Assembly: GCA_934086315.1 (NCBI GenBank)
Contig: CAKOHZ010000001.1
Span: 744,001-808,000, forward strand
Length of the DNA: 64,000 nt
Reading direction: 5' to 3'
Origin: an uncultured Bacilli bacterium
GTDB lineage: Bacteria > Bacillota_I > Bacilli_A > RF39 > UBA660
Position numbers and translations under genes: made by a program. A model generated the notes under the pieces. That model worked only from the letters and a program-made list of their open reading frames with translations, was not told the origin of the DNA and did no database searches. Positions 26,393 through 34,892 of the stretch are shown here, in pieces (position 1 is the first letter of the stretch; every line of letters begins with the position of its first letter).

Positions 26393-27309
26393 AGTTCTAA
26401 ATATGTATCTCTATCAAATGAATGCTTTAGGGTATCCTTCTTTAATAAATCATTAGTATCAATCATAAAGAAATTATAATAATTATTGTTATTAACTTCA
26501 TCATCATCCCAAGTAACATCAATATGTAACCATTTATTTTGATAATATATCACATTCCATATATGGTCAGTAGTGCTTACTTTAAAATTAGGAATATTAA
26601 GTTTATCCATCATTAATGCAAAACTATCGGAATAACCACTACATATAGCTTTACCTGAAGTTAATGCAAAGTATGCTTTACTAGAAGATTTATCTAAACT
26701 CTCAACAGTATATCCTGTGTCATAAGTAATAGTTCTAATTAAATAATTATGAAGTGCTTTAATATCATCAAGAGTAGGGTTGCCAGTATTAATATTCAAA
26801 CTCTTAAATATTTCATTAATTTTATTATCAGTAGCACTTATTTCACTTTCACTATATAATTTATCTATTTTAATATTTATTATCTTATCATTTGTAATTA
26901 AAGTATTAAACTTTTGATACGAATTATATGGACTTATAAAATTATTTATAAGAGCAACATATGAATTGTTATTAGCAAGCGTCTTTACATCATTAGCACA
27001 ATTAGGATAAATATCACTATCACAATAAAAAGTAAATTCATTCCATCCATTATTTAATATTGTGTAATAAATTTTTTTTAAATCATCCATACTTTTAGGA
27101 TTAAAATCGTTTGTCTCACTAACAGTTTTGTAATTGTAAACCCTATGATTTTTAGTATCAGTTGGTATTACAACCTCATGTGTTCTAATATTATCTATAA
27201 AAATATTAACACCTTTAACTATATCATCATAATTTATATAAAACATATATGCACAAAAACTAATAACCAAAATACAAAGTATCAATAATAATCTAGACGT
27301 CCTATTCAT
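26386..27309 (-). CDS. Membrane-anchored transglutaminase-like (TGc) protein
   Basis: Predicted extracytoplasmic protein with one N-terminal membrane helix (RLLLILCILVISFCAYMFYI) and a C-terminal transglutaminase/protease-like core. The triad is visible: Cys in SGKAICSGYSDSFALMM, His in TTDHIWNVIYY and Asp in WLHIDVTWDDDE. Such domains act as peptidases or cross-linking enzymes in bacteria; the substrate is unknown. 307 residues from ATG 27309, chosen because GGTGG lies just before it; an ATG at 27321 sits upstream of that RBS. The region before the core (about 40-180) has no recognised fold. It converges on the miaA-lipoprotein operon. Confidence 0.85.
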   Translation of the reverse strand: MNRTSRLLLILCILVISFCAYMFYINYDDIVKGVNIFIDNIRTHEVVIPTDTKNHRVYNYKTVSETNDFNPKSMDDLKKIYYTILNNGWNEFTFYCDSDIYPNCANDVKTLANNNSYVALINNFISPYNSYQKFNTLITNDKIINIKIDKLYSESEISATDNKINEIFKSLNINTGNPTLDDIKALHNYLIRTITYDTGYTVESLDKSSSKAYFALTSGKAICSGYSDSFALMMDKLNIPNFKVSTTDHIWNVIYYQNKWLHIDVTWDDDEVNNNNYYNFFMIDTNDLLKKDTLKHSFDRDTYLELK

Positions 27310-27332
27310 TCTTACCACCATTATAAGTATAA

Positions 27333-27357
27333 CAAAAAAAGTAGATATTATCTACTT
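27333..27357 (-). terminator. Intrinsic terminator of rpsT
   Basis: AAGTAGATA and TATCTACTT form the stem (27339-27347, 27349-27357); the A run at 27333-27340 is the T tract on the minus strand. Confidence 0.85.
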
Positions 27358-27359
27358 AA

Positions 27360-27611
27360 TTATTTTTCATTTATTATTTTATTTAATCTAGTTTTATATC
27401 TATCTCTAGTATTAGCTTTGATAACTCCCTTAGAAGCAGCATTATCGATTCTCTTAATAGCTTCATTTAATTTAGTTTGAGCTTCTTCTTTAGTTTGTGC
27501 TTTTTCAACTTTCTTAATAGCAGTCTTCATACTAGCTTTTACATCATTATTTAGTACTGTTTCTTTCTTTGTAATTAATACTCTTTTTTTAGCACTCTTA
27601 ATATTAGGCAT
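27360..27611 (-). CDS. rpsT: 30S ribosomal protein S20 (bS20)
   Basis: Primary 16S-binding ribosomal protein. MPNIKSAKKRV at the start, then a Lys-rich helical protein of 83 residues ending in GVIKANTRDRYKTRLNKII, typical of bS20. RBS GGGAGGTGG precedes ATG 27611. It is divergent from spoIIP; in B. subtilis rpsT, gpr and spoIIP are also neighbours, so part of that arrangement is kept. Confidence 0.97.
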   Translation of the reverse strand: MPNIKSAKKRVLITKKETVLNNDVKASMKTAIKKVEKAQTKEEAQTKLNEAIKRIDNAASKGVIKANTRDRYKTRLNKIINEK

Positions 27612-27735
27612 TATTCCACCTCCCTTAAAAATCTATTTAAGTTTATCAAATTATTTTAAAAAAATCAATGTATTTAAAAGTTTTTCGACATTTTTTATAG
27701 TTAATTTATTATATATTTAATAAAAAGGAGGTTAA

Positions 27736-28584
27736 ATGAATAGATTTAATACTGGAAACTTAAAAAACAAAATAATAAAAATTACTTTAGTATCTCTACA
27801 ATTATTTAGTTATTACTATATAATAAAAAATACCAATTTTATAGAAACAATAACTAATGATATAGAAAATAAATATTCAAATAAAAGCTTAAATATTGAA
27901 AAGTTTAAAACTGAAATAGTATATAAATCCTTAAATAAAATAATAGATATAGATGATTTAAAAATATCTAAAAGTATAAGCAATACAACTAATAACATAG
28001 TTTATATTTATAATACACATGATACTGAAAAATATAGTTTACCTTATACTAGCGATTACTCTATAACACCAGATGTAACTTTAGTATCAAAGATATTAAA
28101 AGAATATTTAAAGAACTATAATATAAATTCATATATAGAGTCATCCAGTATGAAAGAATATTTATCTAAGAATAAACTTAAATATACAGACAGTTATAAA
28201 GCAAGTAGATACTATTTAGAAAAAAATATAACTAATGATTATAAATTAATACTAGATATTCATAGAGACTCCTTAAGACATAAATATACACTATATGAAA
28301 AGGATAACAAAAAATATGCAAGAATTCTTTTTATTATTGGTGCCGATAATAAAGATTATAAAAAGAATAAACTTATTGCAGATAACTTAAATACTAGATT
28401 AAATAATGAATATAAAGGTATTAGTAGAGGAGTAACTCTAAGAGAAGATATAAGTTATAATCAAGACTTAAATAACAAAATAATACTAGTTAAAATAGGT
28501 GGTATAGATTCAACACTTGAAGAATTAAATAATACTATGGAAGTATTTGCTAAGATAATTAATGATTATATAAAGGAGTCATAA
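27736..28584 (+). CDS. spoIIP: Stage II sporulation protein P (engulfment peptidoglycan hydrolase)
   Basis: SpoIIP is the amidase/endopeptidase of the SpoIID-M-P complex that drives engulfment in endospore formers. One N-terminal membrane segment (IITLVSLQLFSYYYI-like, residues 12-30) is followed by the catalytic domain: YIYNTHDTEKY (His95), SYKASRYYLEKN, LILDIHRDSLR (His176), YKGISRGVTLRE, YNQDLNNKIILV and KIGGIDSTLEEL. These blocks line up with B. subtilis SpoIIP through its C-terminus. In that protein the GG motif is preceded by Glu (EVGG), reported to be needed for activity; here Lys253 (AAA) stands there. 282 residues, shorter than B. subtilis (401) by the linker. RBS AAGGAGG. Confidence 0.9.
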   Translation: MNRFNTGNLKNKIIKITLVSLQLFSYYYIIKNTNFIETITNDIENKYSNKSLNIEKFKTEIVYKSLNKIIDIDDLKISKSISNTTNNIVYIYNTHDTEKYSLPYTSDYSITPDVTLVSKILKEYLKNYNINSYIESSSMKEYLSKNKLKYTDSYKASRYYLEKNITNDYKLILDIHRDSLRHKYTLYEKDNKKYARILFIIGADNKDYKKNKLIADNLNTRLNNEYKGISRGVTLREDISYNQDLNNKIILVKIGGIDSTLEELNNTMEVFAKIINDYIKES

Positions 28585-28919
28585 TGGAAGAAGAACAATC
28601 TAGTAGAAATTATTTTCTAATTATTATGTTATTCTTATTCATAGTTTTCTTAATTCTTTATATAAGTGGAGAAACAGGCTATTATGAATATAAAGTTCAT
28701 ACTAAAACAACTCTTACTGAGGAAGCAGTTAAAAAGTTTGAAAAAGATATTAGTGAAGGAAAGAATGTAAAATTAGAAAACTATATTACAAATGAGAAAA
28801 TAGATTATTCTAACGCTATCAGTAATACCGGATATAACACTGGAATGTTTATTGAAAAGTTTATGAATAAAGGCATTAAAAAAACAGTAGAAATACTAGG
28901 TTCACTGTTCTTTAATTAA
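28584..28919 (+). CDS. Hypothetical membrane protein cotranscribed with spoIIP
   Basis: A 111-residue protein, unrecognised. One membrane helix near the N-terminus (LIIMLFLFIVFLILYI, residues 12-30), then a charged extracytoplasmic region with YYEYKVHTKTTLTEEAVKKF and a short amphipathic C-terminus. Start ATG shares one base with the spoIIP stop (TAATG) and has AAGGAG at good spacing, so translation is coupled. In B. subtilis yqxA follows spoIIP, but I see no clear similarity to it. A role near the engulfment machinery is only suggested by position. The last 18 bases overlap the convergent yigZ-like gene. Confidence 0.75.
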   Translation: MEEEQSSRNYFLIIMLFLFIVFLILYISGETGYYEYKVHTKTTLTEEAVKKFEKDISEGKNVKLENYITNEKIDYSNAISNTGYNTGMFIEKFMNKGIKKTVEILGSLFFN

Positions 28920-29252
28920 ATTACTAGCAGCTTTAGTATAAGTACGAGTAAGAGGGCCAGCTCCAAGTAATGTTCCTCCAAAGTATCTAACTACTACTAT
29001 TAATGTATTATCTAAATTTTTATAATGTATTAAATCTAAGAGTCCTCGAGTCGTACCACTAGGTTCTTTATCACTATAATTCTTTTCTTGACCACCAACT
29101 TTATAAGCATAGACTACATGTCTAGCTTTTTTGTGTTCCTCTTTTAGACTTGATATTATCTTATCTATTTCATCAATAGAATTAACACTATACATAAGCC
29201 CAATAAACTTAGACTTTTTAACTTCAATAAAACTTTCACTTAACTTTTCCAT
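28902..29252 (-). CDS. yigZ: YigZ/IMPACT family protein, N-terminal domain only
   Basis: UPF0029 family protein of uncertain biochemical role, related to the eukaryotic translation regulator IMPACT. Diagnostic stretches are KKSKFIGLMYSV, KARHVVYAYKVGG, DKEPSGTTRGLLDLI and VVVVRYFGGTLLGAGPLTRTY. At 116 residues it lacks the C-terminal ferredoxin-like domain of full-length YigZ (about 205 residues). It converges on the spoIIP operon with an 18-base overlap. The truncation could be ancestral in this lineage; there is no sign of an adjacent C-terminal remnant. Confidence 0.92.
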   Translation of the reverse strand: MEKLSESFIEVKKSKFIGLMYSVNSIDEIDKIISSLKEEHKKARHVVYAYKVGGQEKNYSDKEPSGTTRGLLDLIHYKNLDNTLIVVVRYFGGTLLGAGPLTRTYTKAASNLIKEQ

Positions 29253-29336
29253 GACATAATTATATTATTAATTAAAAATAAAATCAAACATTCATTTTTA
29301 ATAATAAATTTGGTAAAATAACAAAGGAGGCATATT

Positions 29337-31106
29337 ATGGCTATTAAATTTAATAAAGAACTAGCAAACGTACCTAAAAAGAGTGGATGCTATCTTATGT
29401 ATAATAAAGATAATGTTGTTATATATGTAGGTAAAGCTAAAATATTATTTAATCGTTTAAAAAGCTATTTTACTGGTAGAGTAACAGGTAAAACTAAGAA
29501 ACTAGTAAGTGAAATAGATCATTTTGAATATATAGTTACTAACTCAGAAACAGAAGCATTCATACTAGAAATAAACTTAATTAAAAAGTATGATCCAAAG
29601 TATAATATATTATTACGTGATGATAAGAGTTATCCATATATAGAATTCACTAATGAAAAATATCCACGTTTACTAGTAAAAAGAGAAATAAATATTAATA
29701 AGAAGTCTAGTCATTTATTTGGTCCTTATCCTAATGTTTATGCCGCAAGAAGACTAGTTAATCTTTTAAATAGACTTTATCCATTAAAGAAATGTGATAC
29801 TATGCCTAAAAAAGTATGTCTTTATTATCATATAGGTGAATGTCTTGGATACTGTGAACATAAAGATATAGATATTACACCAATAAAAACAGAAATACTA
29901 TCTATCTTAAATGGTAATGATAAACTACTTATAGATAAAATAAATGAAAAGATTCAAGTAAACTCTGAAAATCTAAACTACGAAGTATGTAAAGAATTAG
30001 TAGACGAACTAGGATACATGAAAACTGTATTTAGTAATCAATCTATCGTAGAATTAGATGATAACGTTAACAGAGACGTAATAAATTATTATTTTGATAA
30101 TGGTTATATAAGTATAGTAATATTCTTTATTAGAAATGGAAAACTAGTAGGTAATAACTATAAAATAATACCAGTCATTAATGATATAAAAGAAACTCTA
30201 GAGTATTATATAGCATCCTTCTATGGCAAAAGAAACATAGTACCAAAAGAAATAATAGTTCCTGAAATAACCGATACAGAACTTCTTAGTAATATAATAA
30301 ATACTAAAGCTATCGTAGTTAAAAAAGGTCCTAAAAAGAAACTATTTGATATGGCATATAACAATGCTAAAGAACAATATGATAAAGAAATAAGATTAAT
30401 CTATAGTAATGAAGAACTTACAACTAAAGCAAATGATGAATTAAAAGATTTATTAAAACTCGATAATCTTCATATAATCGAAGCATTTGATAACTCAAAC
30501 CTATTTGGTACTTTCACAGTATCAGGTATGGTTACATTCATTGATGGGCTTCCTTCTAAAAAGAATTATAGAAAGTTTAAATTATCTTTTGATAAGAATG
30601 ATGATGTTGCATCTATGAAAGAAGTAATTTATAGGCGTTACTTTAGAGTAATAAAAGATAAACTAGTTAAACCTGACTTAATAATCGTAGATGGTGGCAC
30701 TAATCAAATAAATGCTTGTCTTGATACTCTAGATAGTCTAGGACTTAATATAAAAGTAATAGGTGTCAAAAAAGATGATCATCATAGCCCAGAAGCAATA
30801 GTTGATGGAGATACATTTGAAATAATAAATATCGATAAAAGGTCTAACGTGTTTAGACTGCTTAGTAGAATAGATGAAGAAGTACATAGATTCACTATTA
30901 ATTATCATAAAGAAATAAGAAGTAAAGGAAGTATACAAAGTGTACTTGATAATATAAATGGTCTTGGTGAAGTAAGACGTAAAAAACTAATTAAAAAGTA
31001 TGGTAGTGTTTCTAAAATAAAAGAAGCATCAGTATATGAATTATCAGAAATAATCCCCCAAACAGTCGCAGAAGAACTTCATGAATACTTAAAAGAATTA
31101 AAATAA
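29337..31106 (+). CDS. uvrC: Excinuclease ABC subunit C
   Basis: Nucleotide excision repair nuclease making both incisions. The GIY-YIG domain (SGCYLMYNKDNVVIYVGKAK, residues 15-34), Cys-rich segment CLYYHIGECLGYC, RNase H-like domain (IIEAFDNSNLFGTFTVSGMV; DLIIVDGGTNQINA; IGVKKDDHH) and C-terminal helix-hairpin-helix (NGLGEVRRKKLIKKYGSV) are in the normal order. 589 residues is normal. RBS AAAGGAGG. The central UVR motif is weakly conserved. A TAAAAT -10-like element precedes the RBS; uvrA and uvrB are not in the window. Confidence 0.97.
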   Translation: MAIKFNKELANVPKKSGCYLMYNKDNVVIYVGKAKILFNRLKSYFTGRVTGKTKKLVSEIDHFEYIVTNSETEAFILEINLIKKYDPKYNILLRDDKSYPYIEFTNEKYPRLLVKREININKKSSHLFGPYPNVYAARRLVNLLNRLYPLKKCDTMPKKVCLYYHIGECLGYCEHKDIDITPIKTEILSILNGNDKLLIDKINEKIQVNSENLNYEVCKELVDELGYMKTVFSNQSIVELDDNVNRDVINYYFDNGYISIVIFFIRNGKLVGNNYKIIPVINDIKETLEYYIASFYGKRNIVPKEIIVPEITDTELLSNIINTKAIVVKKGPKKKLFDMAYNNAKEQYDKEIRLIYSNEELTTKANDELKDLLKLDNLHIIEAFDNSNLFGTFTVSGMVTFIDGLPSKKNYRKFKLSFDKNDDVASMKEVIYRRYFRVIKDKLVKPDLIIVDGGTNQINACLDTLDSLGLNIKVIGVKKDDHHSPEAIVDGDTFEIINIDKRSNVFRLLSRIDEEVHRFTINYHKEIRSKGSIQSVLDNINGLGEVRRKKLIKKYGSVSKIKEASVYELSEIIPQTVAEELHEYLKELK

Positions 31107-31174
31107 TCACAATTTAAATCACATAATGATGTAAAAAATATCAAATAAAATATTAAATCAAAAAAATAAAAAAT

Positions 31175-31206
31175 AAGATAAATAAACTTTTATTTATCTT
31201 TTAATT
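31175..31206 (+). terminator. Intrinsic terminator of uvrC
   Basis: AAGATAAATA (31175-31184) pairs with TATTTATCTT (31191-31200), then a short T-rich tract. Confidence 0.75.
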
Positions 31207-31239
31207 TATGTATAATAACTTATGAGGAGAAATACTAGT

Positions 31240-32520
31240 ATGAAGAAAATAACATTATATCCAGCTGACATATATCAAGTAGTTGATAAAAGTTTATTAA
31301 ATGAACATGATAGACTTATTTTAAATATGCTTTATATGCCTATTATCGGATATACTGCTGTTACTTTATACTTAAAACTTCAAACGGAAACTAAGAACAC
31401 TTTTATATCAAGTGAACTTACTCACCATCATTTAATGACAAGCATGACTTTATCGCTTGATAATATTAAAGAAGCACGTTTGCGTTTGGAAGGAATAGGT
31501 CTTTTAAAGACATATTATCACGAAGGAGAAGTAGGCAGTTACGTATATGAACTATATAGTCCAGTATCTGCTCAAGAATTCTTTAGTCACCCAATATTTA
31601 ATGTAGTTTTATATAACAACGTTGGTAAAAATGAATACAATAGACTTTATGATTATTTTAAGTTACCACATATGTCATTAAGAGATTATGAAGACATAAC
31701 AGTACCATTTGATTCAGTATTCAAAAGTAGAAACTACACTGCTTTAGAGGTTGATACAGATGAGGTAGTATCTAAAAATAAACTTATGCTTAAATTTGAA
31801 CTTGATTATGACTTTGATTTAATGGTATCAAGTTTACCAAAAGAAATGTTTAATGAAAAATGTCTTAATAAAAGCACAAAAGAATTAATAACAAACTTAT
31901 CTTTCCTTTATGAAGTAGATCCAGTAAATATGGCAGATTTAGTAAGAGCAAGTCTAAATGAAAAAGGAAATATTGATAAAGAAGAATTAAGAAAGAATGT
32001 AAGAAAATACTATCAATTTAATAATGATAATCGTCTTCCAAGCCTTTTATTCAAGAGCCAACCAGAATATTTAAAGAGTGCTAGTGGCGATAATAGTAAG
32101 AAAGGTAGAATCATAAAAGTATTTGAAAGTCATTCACCATATGAGTTCTTAAAAGCTAAATATAAAGGTGCTAAACCTACTGATAGAGATATGAAAATAT
32201 TAGAAACTCTACTAATTGATTTAAATCTAAATCCAGGTGTTGTAAATGTTTTGATTGACTATACTCTTAAAACAAACAATAACAAACTAGTTAAAAACTA
32301 TGTAGAAACTATTGCAGGTCAATGGAAGAGAAGTGGAGTAGAAACTGCCGAAGAAGCCATGAATTTAGCCGAAAAAGAACATAAAAAGAAATATAAAAAA
32401 GATGATAAACCAAAAAGCAAAGTAATGCCAAGTTGGTTCAATGAAAAAATAGAATCAGAAACATCTGATACAGAAAGTGACACAGAATTTAAGAATTTTA
32501 TAGAGGAGTTTAGAAAATGA
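31240..32520 (+). CDS. dnaB: Replication initiation and membrane attachment protein DnaB (Bacillus type)
   Basis: Primosomal co-loader of the replicative helicase in Bacillota (not the helicase itself). The N-terminal winged-helix region (YPADIYQVVDKSLLNEHDRLILNMLY), the SSB/helicase-associated middle and a C-terminal DnaD-like domain (SPYEFLKAKYKGAKPTDRDMKILETLL, LNPGVVNVLIDY) fit this family. The ATG at 31222 precedes the RBS GAGGAGA, so ATG 31240 (MKKITLYPAD) is chosen, giving 426 residues. TATAAT at 31209-31214 is probably the -10. It overlaps dnaI by four bases (ATGA). Confidence 0.93.
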   Translation: MKKITLYPADIYQVVDKSLLNEHDRLILNMLYMPIIGYTAVTLYLKLQTETKNTFISSELTHHHLMTSMTLSLDNIKEARLRLEGIGLLKTYYHEGEVGSYVYELYSPVSAQEFFSHPIFNVVLYNNVGKNEYNRLYDYFKLPHMSLRDYEDITVPFDSVFKSRNYTALEVDTDEVVSKNKLMLKFELDYDFDLMVSSLPKEMFNEKCLNKSTKELITNLSFLYEVDPVNMADLVRASLNEKGNIDKEELRKNVRKYYQFNNDNRLPSLLFKSQPEYLKSASGDNSKKGRIIKVFESHSPYEFLKAKYKGAKPTDRDMKILETLLIDLNLNPGVVNVLIDYTLKTNNNKLVKNYVETIAGQWKRSGVETAEEAMNLAEKEHKKKYKKDDKPKSKVMPSWFNEKIESETSDTESDTEFKNFIEEFRK

Positions 32521-33434
32521 TAAAAGGAAGTAATTTTGTAAGAAAAGGTAAAAAAGCTATACAAGATGATTTAAGACGTGAATTTGTTCTTGCTAGCAAA
32601 GATGAAACATTTACTAAACTATGTGCAAGACTTAAATGCGCTGAAGAAACACTTATGAAGTACACTTCAAAATTAGAAACAACTGTTTGTGAGCTTAAAA
32701 ACTGTTCTAAATGTAAAGGATTAGATAAATGCAAAAACGAAATAGAAGGGCATGTATATTATCCAGTAGTTCAAAAAAACTTTATAGATTTTACATACAA
32801 ACCATGTAAGTATTTCAAAGAAAGTAAAGTAAACAACACAACAACATTCTTTGAAACTCCTAAAGTGCTAATGAATGCATCTCTTAGTGACTTAATCACT
32901 GAAAAAGAAAGAAGCAGTATACTTAAATACATAAAAGATTTTTTAAAAAAGAAAATGAATAATGAACCAGTAAAAGGGCTTTATTTAAGTGGCTCATTTG
33001 GTAGTGGCAAATCATACATACTAAGTGCATTATTAAATGAACTATCAAACAAAGGATTTAGAACAGTAAATGTATATTATCCATCACTTTTAAAAAGATT
33101 AAAAGCATCATTTAACGAATATAATTACGATGATGTAATAGATGAAATAATGACAAGCGATATACTTTTAATAGATGATATTGGAGCTGAAAACAATAGT
33201 TCGTGGGCAAGAGACGAAGTACTTGGGACAATATTACAATATAGAATGGATAATGACTTAACAACATTTTTTACATCGAATTATAACATTAATGAATTAG
33301 AAACTTTCCTTTCAGAAACGCCTAAAGGAATAGACGAAATCAAAGCAAGAAGAATTATTGAAAGAATCAAATATTTAACTATAGAGGAAAACCTAATAAG
33401 TAAAAATAAAAGAAATAACAAAACTGATTCCTAA
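32517..33434 (+). CDS. dnaI: Primosomal protein DnaI, helicase loader
   Basis: AAA+ ATPase that loads the replicative helicase with DnaB and DnaD. An N-terminal zinc-binding region (CELKNCSKCKGLDKC, about residues 60-75) is followed by Walker A GSFGSGKSY (about 158-166), Walker B ILLIDDIGAE and sensor 1 TTFFTSNYN. 305 residues matches DnaI. The dnaB-dnaI pair upstream of thrS is also the arrangement of B. subtilis, so this block is conserved. Stop TAA, then a terminator whose loop contains the next promoter. Confidence 0.96.
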   Translation: MIKGSNFVRKGKKAIQDDLRREFVLASKDETFTKLCARLKCAEETLMKYTSKLETTVCELKNCSKCKGLDKCKNEIEGHVYYPVVQKNFIDFTYKPCKYFKESKVNNTTTFFETPKVLMNASLSDLITEKERSSILKYIKDFLKKKMNNEPVKGLYLSGSFGSGKSYILSALLNELSNKGFRTVNVYYPSLLKRLKASFNEYNYDDVIDEIMTSDILLIDDIGAENNSSWARDEVLGTILQYRMDNDLTTFFTSNYNINELETFLSETPKGIDEIKARRIIERIKYLTIEENLISKNKRNNKTDS

Positions 33435-33441
33435 AAATATA

Positions 33442-33469
33442 AGATAGATTGACAAATCTATCTTTTTTT
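33442..33469 (+). terminator. Intrinsic terminator of dnaB-dnaI
   Basis: AGATAGATT (33442-33450), loop GACA, AATCTATCT (33455-33463), followed by a T run. The stem and loop overlap the next promoter's -35 box. Confidence 0.88.
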
Positions 33470-33477
33470 GATATAAT
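33449..33477 (+). promoter_or_regulatory. Consensus promoter nested in the dnaI terminator
   Basis: TTGACA (33449-33454), exactly 17 bases, TATAAT (33472-33477). Both hexamers are perfect. The -35 box occupies the last two stem bases and the loop of the terminator hairpin. Confidence 0.9.
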
Positions 33478-33504
33478 ATGTGCATTATTAAGGGGGAATA
33501 TATA

Positions 33505-34176
33505 ATGGAAAACGTTATTTTAGCATTCATTATAGCTCAATTAATTTCTACTGCATATGGTTTAGCAGTAATTGGTTCAGTAAGACCTATAATTGAAAAG
33601 AAACTTAAAGACGAAGGTTATGTCTTAAAAAATAAAAATAGTATGTATAAGTTCAATGAGAATTTAGGAAAATTCTTTAGAGGATTTATACCTGGTTATT
33701 ATGCTGTAAAAGCAATACTTTTAGTACAAGGAAAAGATCCTATTGATAGAGCAGTACAAAAAGAAATAGAAAATGGAGAATATATTACTCGTGAAGAAAG
33801 AGAAGCAATTAAAGAAAGAGAAGAATTCTTAAAATCAGCCTCTTTATCAAAACCAATGGAACCACAAATTGTATTTGAAAAACCAGAAAAATATGTAGCA
33901 CGTAAGAATGACTACACATTATATGACACATATGAAACACCAGTTGAATATATTACTCGTGAAACAACTAATGAAGATAAATTAGATATTACTCCATATA
34001 CAGGAGTAGTTAAAGAAGTTCCTACAATAATTGAAAAAGAAGTTACTAAAAGCGATATAGCAAAAGCTATAGCTGAATTAGATGCATACGAATTACAAGT
34101 TTTAGGAGAAAAAGTAGAAGCATTAGCTGAAGTTAAACAAAGAAATAGAACTTTAAGACTAAAAGATGTTGCTTAA
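33505..34176 (+). CDS. Membrane-associated hypothetical protein
   Basis: A 223-residue protein, unrecognised. The N-terminus is a membrane helix (VILAFIIAQLISTAYGLAVI), a second mildly hydrophobic segment lies near LGKFFRGFIPGYYAVKAILL, and the rest is charged and helical. In the tail, EYITREEREAIKEREE and VEYITRETTNEDK show a repeated YITRE. It ends with a helical segment KSDIAKAIAELDAYELQVLG. The RBS GGGGGAA (33491-33497) supports ATG 33505 rather than an upstream ATG at 33478. Single gene with a perfect promoter, so probably abundant. A shape-determining or scaffold role would be a guess. Confidence 0.75.
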   Translation: MENVILAFIIAQLISTAYGLAVIGSVRPIIEKKLKDEGYVLKNKNSMYKFNENLGKFFRGFIPGYYAVKAILLVQGKDPIDRAVQKEIENGEYITREEREAIKEREEFLKSASLSKPMEPQIVFEKPEKYVARKNDYTLYDTYETPVEYITRETTNEDKLDITPYTGVVKEVPTIIEKEVTKSDIAKAIAELDAYELQVLGEKVEALAEVKQRNRTLRLKDVA

Positions 34177-34211
34177 GTAAAAAAATTGTGTTAACATATA
34201 ACTTATAAATC

Positions 34212-34402
34212 AATTAATTGGACGAGATTATTAAAAATATTATTAAAGAGAGTTAGTGTTTGGTGAAAACTAATATAATAATTTAATAGTTACTACCAAT
34301 TGTATGAGGTTAATAACCTACGAGTGGTTTTCGTTACAAAACTATAATAAGTTAAATAAAGGGATGGTACCGTCTATTCAAGACTCCTTACTATTCCTTT
34401 TT
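34212..34402 (+). promoter_or_regulatory. T-box riboswitch (threonine) upstream of a small unknown gene and thrS
   Basis: Leader with stem I AGAGAGTTAGTG...GAAAACTAAT, a Thr specifier ACC at 34295-34297 (or ACT just before), and the T-box core AAGGGATGGTACCGTC (about 34361-34376). The terminator pairs AAGGGATGGTA with TTACTATTCCTT (about 34387-34398) and runs into T. The antiterminator resembles that of the ileS leader. Confidence 0.92.
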
Positions 34403-34427
34403 TTTGTTTTATAAGGGGAGGGTTAAT

Positions 34428-34892
34428 ATGAAATATGAAACAATAACTTTATCGAAGTTTTTATCAAGAACATTAGGACTGGATGGAATCGACTTGAAGA
34501 GAATAACCCATTTAGATGCAAAAGAGTTATTTCCTGATTTAAAAAGAAGTACATTTGCTCACGTAGAAAAGTGTCCGGAAGAACTATTAACTGGAAAAAT
34601 AATGATGGTAAGTGATGGTAAAACTGTTATTCCATATTACGTTCCAACACTAAAAACAGACTTTGAAGTACAAGAAGTACAAATAGAATACGACAAAGTA
34701 GAAGAAGTTACAGATAAAAAATACGACTACGCAAGTATGTCTATTTACGAATTAAAACAATTACTTAATAGAAAATTTAATACTTATAAAAATAGTAGAG
34801 AAGCTAGAAAAGAATTAGAAAGAAGAGGAGTAGTCCTTACAAAAAAATACAATAGAAGTGAAATAAAAAGAATGAAGGAAGATGAAGAATAA
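34428..34892 (+). CDS. Hypothetical protein in the threonine T-box operon
   Basis: A 154-residue cytoplasmic protein, unrecognised, lying between the T-box and thrS, so its expression should rise when tRNA-Thr is uncharged. Features: opening MKYETITLSKFLSRTLGLDG, a middle segment GKIMMVSDGKTVIPYYVPT, and a basic helical C-terminus (MSIYELKQLLNRKF, ARKELERRGVVLTKK, RSEIKRMKEDEE) that could bind nucleic acid. RBS GGGGAGGG supports ATG 34428 over the ATG at 34404. Its stop shares one base with the thrS start (TAATG), so translation is coupled. It is not a TGS domain by sequence. Confidence 0.8.
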   Translation: MKYETITLSKFLSRTLGLDGIDLKRITHLDAKELFPDLKRSTFAHVEKCPEELLTGKIMMVSDGKTVIPYYVPTLKTDFEVQEVQIEYDKVEEVTDKKYDYASMSIYELKQLLNRKFNTYKNSREARKELERRGVVLTKKYNRSEIKRMKEDEE

